A stretch of 64,000 nt of DNA from Emiliania huxleyi CCMP1516 (Eukaryota > Haptophyta > Isochrysidales > Noelaerhabdaceae): the NCBI RefSeq assembly GCF_000372725.1, contig NW_005201360.1, positions 126,725 to 190,724 of the forward strand. Reading direction: 5' to 3'. Shown in pieces: positions 1 through 10,340 of the stretch. Each line of letters begins with the position of its first letter. The stretch's first letter is position 1. The notes beneath the pieces are model-generated. The model had not been told where the DNA came from, searched no databases, and was given only the letters and a program-made list of their open reading frames with translations. The position numbers and the translations under genes are program-made.

Positions 1-1935
1 GCACTGGGTGAAGGCGTCGCCCTCGGCTGGCAGTACGTGCACAGTAGCGATCATCGGGCGCGGTGGCGGCAATGACTGGCCCCGTTCGACCATGAACTCG
101 AGCTCTCCCGTGAGAGTATCGATGGCTGCCGCAGTGGCGTCGCCGCACTCGAAGTCGACCGTCACAGCGACGCTCGCCTGCACGCCGGAAATGGGCGTGG
201 TAAAGGGGGGAGCAGAGAGGGAGAGAGGCCGGTAGGGCAGGCGCGCCTTGGGAGGCTCGTCCCCAGAGCCGCACGGGCCTGAGTACCCGGGAGGAAGCGT
301 GGGACACACGCCGCCAGCGCACACCGCCTCGTCGTAGCACGGGCGGTAGTCGATGCAGCCGTCGCACTGACAGTGAGCCTCTGTGCTGCCGCACCAGCCA
401 TAGGGCGAGCAGCAGTAGTCGATGTCGCTGTTGGGGTCGCACTCGCCGATGGCGTTGCCAGCGAGGCCCGGGTATCCCGGCCCGCACCTGCCCTCATGGT
501 TGTACAGTGACGGTTCAGAAGGCGGCGGCGGGGCTGGCGGCGCTTCAACAGGCGGTTCCACCACGCCAAAGTTGTAGATCACGCCGCTGCTCTCGCGCGA
601 TCCGCCCTCCCAGACCCATGTGCCGTTGTTGAATTGCGCTACGTACTTCTCAGAGAAGCCACCTTGGTCAAGCAGGTTGAACAGCTGCACGTTCGGGTTG
701 CTCCTGTCGCCCTTCTCGTCGAACTCAACGCGCCCCGAAAGGCCGTCGAACGAGAGGTTCTGCTTGGCCTCCCAGAACTGCGTGCCAAATGACGCCGGCA
801 GCGGGCCCGTCGGAGCCACTCGGCACGACAACAGCCCTGCAGCTATAACAGCATCGTAAGCAAAGGTGCCGCCCTCGCGTAGCACGGCACTCGTGTTAGG
901 ATCGACGGTTCTGAAGAAGTCGTCGCGGATCTGCCAATCGGCGGGCAGGAACTGGTTGAAGTCTCCGGGCTGGAGCTCCGGCCAGCGCTCGTTGGCAAAA
1001 TGGGCCCACTGTGGGTTGTTGTCGGTTGCACCGACCGCCTTGATTTGCAGGCTGCCGTTCAGCGCGGCCTTCGCCTCCTCGCTTAATTCGGAAAAGGTAT
1101 CGGAAAAGACATCGACAGGCAAAATGTCAGAGAAGACCCAAGAAGTACCGGGTCGGAGCAGACTGGTGTTCAGCGCAGTCTCTACGATGAGGCCAAGGTT
1201 CGTTCCCAAAGTGAGAACTAGCACTGCCTTGGCCCCGCTGCTGCTCAGACTTTGCACGGCGTCCCGGATCGACTCTTCGCGGGTCGATTCATCTTCGGAG
1301 AACTCTTTGCTGACGAACGTCAACCCGAGGCTCTGGCACTCTGCTTTTGCTGCTTCCTCGTAGGCGCGGCCGTACGCGGTCTGCGCATAGAGTACGGCCA
1401 CTGTCGATACCTTGAGTTCATCCTTCCAAAAGGAACAGAGGTCAGAAGCGGGCGCAAGTTGCGAGGGTATGGTCCTCATAAAGCGAGGGTAGAAGGTGTC
1501 GGACAGATCGGTCGACTGTGACCAGTACGAAATTTGAGGGATGTCGAGAGCGCCGGTGATGGCCGCGGTGGTGGCGGAGACATCGCTACGAACGGCTCCG
1601 ATGACCACATCTGTGCCAGACGACAAGTCTCCCAACCCCTGGACTGACTTGGCAACTGTGCCGCCGCTGTCGAGCAGCCGGAACTGAAGCTGCTTGTCGC
1701 ACCCAGCCAAGGTCCCAAGCACGGGTAGAGCAGTAGCGGCCCGCGAGTTGAAGTCCGTCACTGCGGTCAGGGCGGCCGCAACGACCGCCTGCATTCGCTT
1801 TGGCAACCAACACGTGTCATCGACAAAGTCGCCGGCGCAAGTTTCGGCGGAAGTGGAGCGCGCGTTCGATTGCAAGGTGAGGACTGCGAGGCTCACATTT
1901 GTGGAAGCGAGAGCCGGCAGCAGCAGTGACAGCAT
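1..1935 (-). CDS. Receptor-like protein: ANF-receptor ligand-binding domain plus hevein-type chitin-binding module (3' end outside window)
   Basis: Read leftward from the ATG at 1935 this is one open frame of more than 550 codons to about 247. It begins with a short hydrophobic signal peptide (MLSLLLPALAS). Residues about 10-440 look like a type 1 periplasmic-binding fold of the ANF_receptor family, as in class C GPCR and GABA-B extracellular domains: a segment VSTVAVLYARTAYG and the characteristic C-lobe motif FDGLSGRVEFDEKGDRS. After a Pro-rich linker a Cys-rich stretch (about 345-500) contains YCCSPYGWCGSTEAHC, the hevein/ChtBD1 signature. A 69-bp intron is inferred at 178-246, with a GC donor (AAG|GCGCGCC) and a pyrimidine-rich tract before the CAG. 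The frame then runs off the left edge, so whether a membrane-spanning part follows is unknown. Likely secreted or cell-surface; the ligand is unknown. Confidence 0.75.
   Translation of the reverse strand, partial: MLSLLLPALASTNVSLAVLTLQSNARSTSAETCAGDFVDDTCWLPKRMQAVVAAALTAVTDFNSRAATALPVLGTLAGCDKQLQFRLLDSGGTVAKSVQGLGDLSSGTDVVIGAVRSDVSATTAAITGALDIPQISYWSQSTDLSDTFYPRFMRTIPSQLAPASDLCSFWKDELKVSTVAVLYAQTAYGRAYEEAAKAECQSLGLTFVSKEFSEDESTREESIRDAVQSLSSSGAKAVLVLTLGTNLGLIVETALNTSLLRPGTSWVFSDILPVDVFSDTFSELSEEAKAALNGSLQIKAVGATDNNPQWAHFANERWPELQPGDFNQFLPADWQIRDDFFRTVDPNTSAVLREGGTFAYDAVIAAGLLSCRVAPTGPLPASFGTQFWEAKQNLSFDGLSGRVEFDEKGDRSNPNVQLFNLLDQGGFSEKYVAQFNNGTWVWEGGSRESSGVIYNFGVVEPPVEAPPAPPPPSEPSLYNHEGRCGPGYPGLAGNAIGECDPNSDIDYCCSPYGWCGSTEAHCQCDGCIDYRPCYDEAVCAGGVCPTLPPGYSGPCGSGDEPPKARLPYRPLSLSAPPFTTPISGVQASVAVTVDFECGDATAAAIDTLTGELEFMVERGQSLPPPRPMIATVHVLPAEGDAFTQC
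178..246 (-). other. GC-AG intron in the ANF/hevein gene
   Basis: On the minus strand the exon ends CCCAAG and the intron opens GCGCGCCTG. It closes with a pyrimidine-rich run and GTGCAG. Both exon frames are phase 0 across the junction. The donor type recurs in at least three other genes of this window. Inferred from sequence only. Confidence 0.55.
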
Positions 1936-2482
1936 GGACGGCTGCCAGGGCCGGCCGGCGTCCACGACGAAAGGCAGCCGCCAGCCAGGAAAAAGCAGCC
2001 GCCCTCGGGCAAGGCACGAAGTGGGACGCCGATGAAGACACGGGGCATGAGCGACGGAGACTCCGCTGTGAAGCCCGCGCCGAAAAAGGAGTGAAGGGGG
2101 GGGAACGTCAAACCAGACATGCGGTCTGATGATTAATTGTTTTGACCAAGAAAGAAAGCCCCGCACGTCTGGTTTGCGGGAATGTTCGATTGTTTTTGTA
2201 ATGTTCGTAAACGTACTGAGAAAAGGGTTGCTTAAAGGGAGGAGTCGAGCTCGAGCACAGGCTGAGGGTCTCTCTTCGGTTCGTACCGCAAGAAGGACGC
2301 ATTTCTCAATACAACCTCTCCCTCTCTACCTCCTCTACGCGGGCAGCCGCGTCGAAGTACGGAGGGGCCCTTTGCAGAGGGCGTTCCTCCCATGCAATCA
2401 AGGAGGTGCGAATGATGACACGCCCTCCGATCGCCTTTGGCCTCGACCCGGCCCACCCGGCCCACCCCTTGCGAAACACACG

Positions 2483-2980
2483 ATGGCGACTCAGTGCGGC
2501 CTCGACCCGTGCGTGCCCACGACCGACACGGCGGCGGAGCGTGACTCTCACACCGCTCGGTTCAAGCTCCGTGCAGTCCGCGCCGCACTTGCCCGCCCAG
2601 TCTGGTATCGCATCAGCCCGACGTGCCGCGAGTTTGGAGTCAGCTCGCCCGAGCTGCGCGGCTGGATCAAAGACAGAGACGAGCTCGAGGCGCTGGGTGT
2701 GCTTGAGGCATACGTCGACGCTGTGCTTGAGGGACCGACGCTGCCCGATTCGCCGAGGTGCGTCACTTGGCCTCACAACAGCACGGGGACGCTCCCTGAG
2801 CAGGAGGCTCCCGCCTCTGAGACCGGGCCTCCCATGTGTTCGAATGAGCCCCAGACGTGTCTGGCGAAGCTATCGACGCGGCAGACGGCTTTCTGGCTCG
2901 ATCCGCTCGAAGAACTGTCGGAAGAGAACTCGTGGTCAACGTGCCGGATGGCGTGGTCGCGCAATACGCGCGCGAGCTAG
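2483..2980 (+). CDS. Short ORF with pogo/CENP-B-like helix-turn-helix
   Basis: About 165 codons from the ATG at 2483. Residues about 20-70 read ARFKLRAVRAAL, then REFGVSSPELRGWIKDRDEL, the spacing of the helix-turn-helix at the N-terminus of pogo/Tigger/CENP-B-type DNA-binding proteins and transposases (xFKLxVVxxA...REFGVSxxxVRxWxKxxxxL). No DDE catalytic domain is seen downstream. The rest is low-complexity and the frame ends at 2980. An overlapping frame at 2857-3051 may be a continuing exon but this cannot be shown. It could be a remnant of a DNA transposon or a domesticated DNA-binding protein. Confidence 0.4.
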   Translation: MATQCGLDPCVPTTDTAAERDSHTARFKLRAVRAALARPVWYRISPTCREFGVSSPELRGWIKDRDELEALGVLEAYVDAVLEGPTLPDSPRCVTWPHNSTGTLPEQEAPASETGPPMCSNEPQTCLAKLSTRQTAFWLDPLEELSEENSWSTCRMAWSRNTRAS

Positions 2981-3715
2981 GGCGACTCCCACTCCGGCTG
3001 GAGGGGGGGGCGGCCAGGAAACGGCTTGGTTGCCCTCGGTCAGTCCGCTAGCGCTGGTCAGATGGAGGGCATCGACGCCGGCCGGCCGCGTCGTGAGTCC
3101 GATCTTGAGCCACAGCACGTGGCCCTCAGTGCCGTTCGTTTGTGTCCAAAAAGAGCCGTGTCGTCACGACTCTCTCGTGTACAACAATTTCTGTGAGTAC
3201 GGCTCTACGTTGTCCAAGCATATCGCATGTGTCTTAGATAGAGTGTATCGATTCGTGTGTCCCTTATGTGTCCGTGTGTGCCGCCTCCCGGTGTGGGTGT
3301 GGCGTCGGCGTGTGAGGTGTGTGCGGCGTGTGTGTGCGTAGTAGGTGTGTGTGTGGTGTGTCAGAGAGACGACAGACGAGTCGTGTGACTGTATGTCTCT
3401 GAGAGTCGAGCCGACAGCCGAGACGCGAGAGACAGAGATGCATCAGAGAGGGTCTGTCGGTCGTGCGCAGAGACAGCAGAGAGGAGAGAGAGAGCCTCCT
3501 CTTCGGGGTCGGATATATTATAACTGGCGCCACTACATAACGGTCCGGACCAATACCGCCTGCTGAAATGGATAACAGACCAAAGCTCTCAGTGAAAATC
3601 TTTAGCCCAGCCTAACTAAGGAGAACGAAACGAGAAAGCGGAGAGAAACCGGCGGCACGGCGGTCGTTGCGTGCAATAAGCCACTAACAATTCTCCTCGG
3701 CGATACCAGAATGTG
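2981..3715. other. Intergenic region, partly GT-rich
   Basis: No convincing gene. A degenerate GT/TG-rich tract covers about 3250-3365 and a purine-rich GAGAGA stretch lies at about 3420-3500. Nothing else recognisable. Confidence 0.4.
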
Positions 3716-4420
3716 TCAGCTTGCTCGCTTCGCTCGACTCTTGCCGCGCACTCGCCGCCGGCATAGACACGTCGCCAGCAGCAGGCCGGCGCACGGCAGC
3801 ATGACCCCGCTCCCTCCGAGCGCGGCGCTGCCCGCGGGCCCGAGTCTCCAAAAGTCGCCGCCCTCCACGGCCCCTTTGCGGAGGTTGACCCCGCGTAGGT
3901 AGGGCACCCGCCGCGGGAGGCTCGCGTTCGGCTCGCTCTCGCCTCCGCCGGTAAGCACCCACGCCGCGGCGATCGCCCGGTGCTGGCCCTCCTCGATCGA
4001 GTAGCGCGCCGACTCCTCGCACGGCGATGCGGCGGCAAAGGTGAGCGAGACGGCCTCCGCGGCCGTGGCGTGCCGAGCAAAGATGCGGGCGCCGCGCGCG
4101 AGGCGCGCGAACGAGAGCGCTTCGGAGAGGCTCACGGCCGAGAGCAGCCAGGGCACGCGCAGCGCCGCGGCCTGCATCCCGCCGAGTCTCCGGATGACAG
4201 ACACGACCTGCCGCAGGCTGCGCCCCTCCGCCAGCAGCGCGCGGTTACTGTCTCCCGACCAACAGACGAAGCAATCGAGGAACGTGTGGATAGGCGCAGA
4301 GCCGCTCAGCAGCTCACGATCCTCCGGAGCGCCGAGGACAAAGTCGCGGACCCGGGCCTTCTCGTCGGGCGCGAGGAGCGCGAGCGCCGCGTCCGCGTCG
4401 ATGGGCCTCTCGGCCACCAT
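3716..4420 (-). CDS. Hypothetical protein with C-terminal membrane segment
   Basis: A 234-residue intronless frame starting at the ATG at 4420. It has ordinary amino-acid composition, unlike the Arg/Pro-rich readings of the other frames: an N-terminal half with acidic and hydrophobic helices (ALALLAPDEKARVRDFVLG; FLDCFVCWSGDSNRALLAEG), an Ala-rich middle, and near the C-terminus a Gly/Ala/Leu hydrophobic stretch (MLPCAGLLLATCLC) followed by a very basic tail (RRRVRGKSRAKR). This suggests a tail-anchored or single-pass membrane protein with a positive cytosolic end. I do not recognise the family. Confidence 0.55.
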   Translation of the reverse strand: MVAERPIDADAALALLAPDEKARVRDFVLGAPEDRELLSGSAPIHTFLDCFVCWSGDSNRALLAEGRSLRQVVSVIRRLGGMQAAALRVPWLLSAVSLSEALSFARLARGARIFARHATAAEAVSLTFAAASPCEESARYSIEEGQHRAIAAAWVLTGGGESEPNASLPRRVPYLRGVNLRKGAVEGGDFWRLGPAGSAALGGSGVMLPCAGLLLATCLCRRRVRGKSRAKRAS

Positions 4421-4985
4421 GTTGCAATACGCACGGCAGCAGCAGCAGCGTGCTTGGACACCCAGGCGGCGACACCCAGTGGCGCAGCAGCGGCGGGTGA
4501 CGCGGTTTCTTCTTTCACGCGAAAGGACAGGACCTCGTCATTTCCGCACGAGCCACACGGCGCCGACGACAGGGCGGGACGCCCGGCAGAGGCCAGCCGC
4601 CGGCACAGAAACCCGCGGCGCCTCTGGGCGCTGCCCGGGGCGCGCAGTAGCGCCCCGCCCGGACTCGCTTCGCCGTTTTCAGCAATTTTTGTTTTTGTTG
4701 CCGTTTTGGGCGAGCAAAGAACTCCAATTTTTGACCGTCGGCGGTAAATTTTGTCGACCGGACCGGCCAATTGCTGAGACGCCCGTGAATACGTTGCGGA
4801 ACTCTGCTTCCCTTTCCCGTGGCCCAACGGGGTCGGTCAGGTTTTTACAGAATTTCATCATCATTATATCCGGAAGGCAAAAATAAAATACACGTCGAAA
4901 TTCGTCATTTGTGTTTCCCACGCGACTCCCGCTTCCACCTTCCGGGCCACCAGTGGCCGAGACCTCTGGACCACGCACGTAGCAA

Positions 4986-5243
4986 ATGCAGTGCGCCTAC
5001 TGCACCAGCCAACTGGTGAGCGGGGGAAGCTGGTACATGCTCGCTGATCGTCGGTATTGCTGTCAAGAGCACCGCCTGAGCGCACACGCTGCGGCGGCCG
5101 CGGCAGCAGCGGCTCGCTCCTCGCCAATCCCTATCCCGATGCAGAAAGTTTGTCGCCCGAAGCGTGTAGGCAACCCGCTCGAAGCCCTCCGCGTCTGCGC
5201 CAATGCAATGCAGCGACCAAGCAGCGACCTGGTGCTGCGCTAA
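4986..5243 (+). CDS. Small Cys/His-rich protein, possible zinc ribbon
   Basis: An 85-residue frame beginning MQCAYCTSQLVSGG and continuing to RRYCCQEHR. The CxxC plus CCxxH arrangement about 20 residues apart resembles one half of a treble-clef or FLZ/MYM-type zinc site (CxxC...CxxxC/H), but a second metal pair is not complete, so metal binding is inference. An Ala run (about residues 35-43) follows, then a short tail. It may be a first exon of something longer. No relatives can be named. Confidence 0.4.
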   Translation: MQCAYCTSQLVSGGSWYMLADRRYCCQEHRLSAHAAAAAAAAARSSPIPIPMQKVCRPKRVGNPLEALRVCANAMQRPSSDLVLR

Positions 5244-6112
5244 TGCTTGAGCACCGTCCCGGCGGAAAGTCTTTTACGTGTCCGTTCAGCCTCCCAGTCG
5301 TATGGATACTCATTCAAGGCGGAACTCCAGTTCAATTCGCACGCACGACGAATCGTGCGCGCGAGACCGTCGCAAGCGATATCCTCTCGTCAGGGCCTTG
5401 CGCTGCTTGCGACGATCGCTCCCAACGCCTCGCCACACGCCTGGCCGCTCGACCGCCCCTTTGACGCGGTGGCGAATACTGAACGCATCCCATGTAACGT
5501 GGCCTCCCCCGCATGCTCACGTAGCGCTGCATTCCGCGTCTTTCCTCTCTCCGCCGCCGTCAGCGCTGGGCATGTGCGAGTGCCTCTCAGAGATGTGTCA
5601 GAGTGTCGTGAGACCGTGTGTCGGGGACTCGGGGGCTGTCACAGTGTTTGCCAAGGTGCAGCGACCGATGCGGCGGCCCTTGCGGTTGCGCGCACTCCCT
5701 GGGACTGGTCTCACGTGGTATATGTTCCTTTTGCCCCGAGCGACGTGTCCCGAGTCGTGCCGCGACAATACTCATGTCAATACTCAACGATAACTTCTCC
5801 TCTCGGCTCTCCAAAACCTCTCAACAGCAGCAGCGCCGCTCCAGCTGTCTCGAGACCTCACAGCTCACACCTCTGAGAATGATGCCTCTGACTACCGCGA
5901 CCAAATCTCTGCGGCGCGGTTCTCTCTCCGCTCCCCCGGCTCTAGGACACCGCCCGCGCCTAAGGCTGATGCAAAGCCAGCGGGACCCGACGGCATGGGA
6001 GACCTCCCGCTCGCCGACCGCCCCCCCGCCCCTCCCCCTAGCGGCGCGAGCCCAGCGCGAGGCCGACAGCGATGCCGAGCACGAGCCAGGCGAGGGAAGC
6101 GAGCGCGCCGCT

Positions 6113-6143
<31 letters not shown>

Positions 6144-6150
6144 TCGCTGC
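5244..6150. other. Region without a clear gene, ending at a scaffold gap
   Basis: Several overlapping frames exist but none has convincing composition. On the minus strand, just left of the gap (6038-6150), a frame reads poly-Gly then ALASLAWLVLGIAVGLALG and a basic end, which could be the C-terminal membrane anchor of a gene cut off by the gap. A run of GCC repeats (about 6113-6140) abuts the Ns, a likely reason for the assembly break. Confidence 0.3.
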
Positions 6151-6272
6151 NNNNNNNNNNNNNNNNNNNNNNNNNNNNNNNNNNNNNNNNNNNNNNNNNN
6201 NNNNNNNNNNNNNNNNNNNNNNNNNNNNNNNNNNNNNNNNNNNNNNNNNNNNNNNNNNNNNNNNNNNNNNNN
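6151..6272. other. Assembly gap (122 N)
   Basis: A run of 122 N. The left edge is a GCC repeat. The right edge begins directly inside a copy of the ANF-receptor coding sequence. Confidence 0.99.
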
Positions 6273-6546
6273 CTCAAGGTATCGACAGTGGCCGTACTCT
6301 ATGCGCGGACCGCGTACGGCCGCGCCTGCGAGGAAGCAGCAAAAGCAGAGTGCCGGAGCCTCGGGTTGACGTTCGTCAGCAAAGAGTTCTCCGAAGATGA
6401 ATCGACCCGCGAAGAGTCGATCCGGGAGGCCGTGCAAAGTCTGAGCAGCAGCGGGGCCAAGGCAGTGCTAGTTCTCACTTTGGGAACGAACCTTGGCCTC
6501 GTCGTGGAGACTGCGCTGAACACCAGTCTGCTCCGACCCGGTACGT
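6273..6546 (+). pseudogene. Truncated second copy of the ANF-receptor coding region
   Basis: About 274 bp that match the interior of the minus-strand gene at 1-1935 (around residues 170-265), here in the opposite orientation. It differs at a few codons (AECRSL versus AECQSL, IREAV versus IRDAV, GLVVE versus GLIVE), so it is a diverged allele or paralogue. It starts at the gap and, past GTSWV, changes abruptly into GGA-rich sequence and then block A. Either it is a fragment of a second gene copy, or the junction is an assembly artefact. Confidence 0.7.
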
Positions 6547-6661
6547 CGTGGGTGGAGTAGGAGGAGGAGGAGGGGGGAGGAGGTAGGGTGTGGGTGGTGA
6601 GAACGGCGGAGGGGTCTGGGTTGCTGCGGCTTAGGGTGTGGGCTTGACGGCTCGCGCGCAC

Positions 6662-8371
6662 AGTGGAACTCGTCGAGAGCGCCCCCGGCGTAGAGCTTGT
6701 CGACGAACTTTGAGACGGTGGCGCGGTCGTACTTTGCGACGTAGTGCGAGACGTACGCGCAAACCTGTGCGGCGGCGGGGGCGGGGGTGTCGGCTCGGCT
6801 GGTCTGCCGGCGTGCAGAAGGTCTGGCGTTGAGTGCGTCATGCTGCCCCTCCACCTCCCTCCTTCCCCTGACATACGCGCGTCTCCCGCTCTCTCTCCAC
6901 GCACACACCTTGATTGCGCCGTCGGCATGCGTGCGGATCACCTCTGCGCCTCCGAAGAGCGTCGAGCCAGAGTTGGTGAAGTCGTCGGCCAGGAGGACAA
7001 AGGTGCCTGCGGGGGGCAGGTGCGAGGCCAGCTCTCACCGCAAGCTTCCCAACCCCGCCGGCAGGGAGGGCGGAGGCGCCGGGAGGGAAGTTTGACGTCT
7101 TCGGGTGCTCGGCGCCCGCCGCGTCGACAAAGGAGAAGCTCTTCGCCTACCCGCCCGAAGTGCCGCCGAGGTGCCGCCGAGGTGCCGCCGAGGTGCAGCC
7201 GAAGTGCCGCCGAGGTGCCACCCGAGACGCCGCCGAGGTGCAGCCGAGGTGCCGCCGAGATGCGTCCGAGGTGCAGCCGAGGTGCAGCCGAGGTTCAGCC
7301 GAGGTGCCGCCGAGGTGCCGCCGAGGTGCCGCCGAGGTGCCGCCGAGATGCGTCCGAGGTGCAGCCGAGGTTCAGCCGAGGTTCAGCCGAGGTGCCGCCG
7401 AGGTGCCGCCGAGGTGCCACCCGAGACGCCGCCGAGATGCCGCCGAGATTGGCCTCCCCGCCACGTCGCGAGGGGTGGAGAGGGGCGAGTGCAGGCGGGG
7501 GAGGGAGGCTGTGGCCCGGAGGAGAGAGGGAGGTGGTGGGCCCGGGGGGGGGGCGGGAGAGCGAAGAGGAGGAGTGACCTGCACGATGTCCGCGCCTGGG
7601 GGCGGAGGGGGTGGGGGAGGGGTGGGTGGGAGGGGTGGGTGAGAGGGGTGAGAGGGGTGGGAGGAGGGGAGCGCGTCGGAAAGGGCGGGTGGCCCGGCGG
7701 GGCAGGGAGGGGCGTAGGGGTGCGGAGGTGCGGGAAAGGGAGGAAGGAGAGAGGGGAGGGGGGAGGAGGCGCGGGAGGTGGGGCGGGAGGTTGGCACGGC
7801 ACCGACTCGCGTCTTGTCGATCCAGAGGATGTTTTCGTACCTGCGGGCGGGGCTCCGAGCCCGGCTGCGTGAGGCGGCTCGAGGAGGGGCGGCGAGGGCC
7901 GGAGGGGGGTGGTCCCGCACTGGATGCCGGGGATGCAGCGGTGCACCATCTGGTAGAAGCGGCGGTGGGCGCCGTGGTCCGGGAAGACGATGAAGGCGCG
8001 GCGAGGGTCCTCCTGCACGCGTGGCTGGAGCACCTGCGGGAAGGGGCGCGTCCACGCCGCTAGGAAGGGGCGCACGGCGCGATCGCGGGCGCTGCCACGG
8101 CGCAGCGCGGGGCGGGCGTGTCGGGCGGCGGGCGGCGGGCCGTGGAGAGGAAGCGGTCGAAGGGCGAGGCGAAGTACGTCCCGAGCCCGCGCACGTAGTC
8201 GTACTCGCGCCGCCTGGAGGCGTGTCTCGGAGGCGTCTCGGAGGCGTGTCTCGGAGGTGTCTCGCAGGTGTCTCGGAGGTGTCTCGGAGGCGGTGTCGCG
8301 CGTTTCGCGTGCCCTCGAGTGCCATGCGGCCGTCTGAATCGTGTTTATGTGTGCATGCCATGTGTGTGTTC

Positions 8372-8449
<78 letters not shown>

Positions 8450-9717
8450 CGCTCGCTCGCTCGCTCGCTCGCTCGCTCGCTCCCTCTCTCCCTCCCTCCC
8501 TCTCTCCCTCCCTCCCTCCCACTGTCGCTTTTCTCTCTCTCTCCCTCTCTCTCCCTCTCTCCCTCTCTCTCTCCCTCTCTCTCTCTGCGCGCCGGTTGGC
8601 CCAGCGGCCGGTCGAGTTGAGGGTCGCCTGATCACCGCTTCTCTCCGTGATTGGCCACGCAACATCCCAGGCGGCCGCTCGAGCCGACACCTCGCCTCGA
8701 GGTCTTCGTACTCGTGAATGTCGAGCAGCAGCAGCTGCTGCGGCGGCGGCGGCGCTGCGCAGCCGGCGGGAGGCGGCAGCGGCAGCGCGGAGAGCATCGC
8801 GGCAAAGGACTGGCAGGTGGGCACGTCCACAAACTCGCCGTCCGGCTTGCCTACGCGGGACGTGTCCTGGACGTGTCCTGGACGTGTCCCGGACGTCCTC
8901 CTGGCTCGCCGTCCGGCGCGCCGTTGTCCCACTTGCCGGTGGTGACGGTCCAGCGGGAGGTGCGCTCCATCTGGCAGTGCCGGTACCACGGCACGACGAT
9001 CGTCAGCGACGCGACCGAGCACGAATCGTACGCGCCTGGCCGACGCGGCGCGGAGGTGCGCATCATGGTCGCGTCACTGTCGCTGTCACTGTCGCGTCAC
9101 TGTCGTGTCACTGTCGCAGACGCGTACCTCCGACGCGGCATGCGCGCGCCATGCCAGCGTGCGATGGGCGGTGGCGGTGCGAGCGCAGTGGAGCCAGGGG
9201 CGTAAGAGGGCGGCCAGATCGGAGGCGTGAGTCCAGCGGCCGAGGAGTGTCTCGGAAGTGTCTCAGAAGGCGCGCCGTCAGCCATCGTCTGCTTCCACTT
9301 GCCGCGCGCGTACTGCTCCTTGGCGTGGGGCACGTTGAACCGCTGGAGGAAGAGGATGACCGCGAGCTGCTCGAACAGGAAGATCGTGTCGTGGTTCATC
9401 AGCAGCACCACGTGCCGGTCGCGGATCAGGTCGACGCGCAGCTTGATGTTTGGGTCGCCCGACGGGAAGCGCTCCCATGCGAGGCCCGTCTCGTCGATCG
9501 AGCCGCCGCTGAAGATGTCGTCGGTGCACAGCACCGGCAGATTGTCGCCGAGGTTCTCTGCCAAGCCGAGCGCCATCTTTGCGAGGCCCGGCGGGTAGAG
9601 CACCGTGTACTCGCCGTGCCCGATCGGCAGCTGCCGTTCGGTTCGCCGCTTTGACACCTTTTCCTGCCACTTGAGATCGCTTCTGGTGCCCTGGCGGGTG
9701 AGGGTTTGTGACGACAT
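6662..9717 (-). CDS. PRPP synthetase-like protein (plant PRS3/PRS4-type), multi-exon, 3' end missing
   Basis: Ribose-phosphate pyrophosphokinase makes PRPP from ribose-5-phosphate and ATP. Exons read on the minus strand: exon 1 9276-9717 (ERFPSGDPNIKL, then FEQLAVILFLQRF); exon 2 8922-9035 (LTIVVPWYRH); exon 3 from 8850 (QLLLLDIHEYEDLEAR); about 8190 (YVRGLGTYFASPFDRFLS); about 7920-8035 (AFIVFPDHGAHRRFYQMV); about 7810-7840 (NILWIDKTRVG); a tiny exon near 7580 (ADIVQ); about 7090-7140 (KSFSFVDAAGAE); 6909-7006 (LLADDFTNSGSTLFGG, the PRPP-binding loop); 6662-6764 (VCAYVSHYVAKYDRATVSKF). The order and motifs match the phosphate-independent plant-type PRS3/PRS4 class, not the bacterial type. 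Introns 1 and 2 use GC donors. The last exon is absent because foreign sequence begins at about 6580, so this copy is truncated. Confidence 0.75.
7158..7445 (+). repeat. 11-bp minisatellite in PRPP-synthetase intron (first copy)
   Basis: Tandem GAGGTGCCGCC and close variants (GAGGTGCAGCC, GAGGTTCAGCC, GAGATGCGTCC), roughly 26 units. It sits within an intron, close upstream of the 3' splice site of the exon near 7090-7140 on the minus strand. All six frames stay open, so it produces spurious long reading frames. The second copy is about twice as long. Confidence 0.95.
8373..8580 (+). repeat. CT-rich simple repeat (GA run in the gene's sense) in intron
   Basis: A (CT)n run to about 8446, then (GCTC)n and CCCT-rich variants to about 8580. 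It lies in the intron after exon 3 of the PRPP-synthetase-like gene. The matching tract at 25940-26120 has a shorter CT run. Confidence 0.95.
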
Positions 9718-9770
9718 TCTCGGGTCGGCTTGCAGGGCTGAGCGGATCGGGCGGGTCGCTCAACGGAGTG

Positions 9771-10340
9771 CCCGGTTCCCGCACAGGGTTTTTGCTCTTC
9801 GAGGTTCTCGAGGTGGATATCCTTTGGGCGCGTTGGGTAGCGAGGATTGGTGTGACGCGATCCACGCAGGCGTGTTTTCTGGCGGCCGACCGTCAGTGCA
9901 CGGAGTTGCCCCTTCTCCGACTGCCCCGGCTAGTTCCCGAGTTTCGCGGGAGTGACCCCATGCGTCAAACCCGAGACCTAGCGCGGGTGGGTTGGAGGGG
10001 GCTCGCCCCGTTCCTCCCCATCGGGCCGCGTGGGCGGCCACGCCTCGCAGATTCGTTTTCGCGCCTGGGTCAGGCGCGCGGGGCATCCCCCGGGTCGCTC
10101 GACCAGCGATCCGAAGAGTGGCCGCTATGCGAAGGAAAGAGCGGGGCCCTCGACGCCTCAGTCCGGCCCTCCGAGGGGGGAAGGGAAGTGCGGGGTCCCC
10201 ACGGGCGCCTCAGTTCGGCCCTCCCGAGGGGGGGAGGGGAGCAAGGGGGTGGGGGGATCAGGGCGGGGAGGAGGGGTCTCAGATTTCGTGGGTCTAATAC
10301 TTGCCTTTCGGGGAGGGGCCTCAGTTACGGAGTGCCGGCT
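9771..10340. repeat. Insertion present only in block A, bounded by CGGAGTGCC repeats
   Basis: About 565 bp absent from block A'. It is bounded on the left by CGGAGTGCCCGG (9764-9775) and on the right by CGGAGTGCCGG (10328-10338); A' has a single CGGAGTGCCCGG (from about 27344). The flanks also share a GGGTTTT-CTTNGAAG-like stretch, so it may be a local segmental duplication rather than a transposon. No coding potential recognised. Confidence 0.5.

Noticed and set aside
7160-8700. Long open frames with PPRCRRGAAEV-like or RERERERE/SLSLSL repeats on both strands
   Set aside because: They are translations of the 11-bp minisatellite and the CT/GA run in introns of the PRPP-synthetase gene; all frames are open at once and none shows codon selection.
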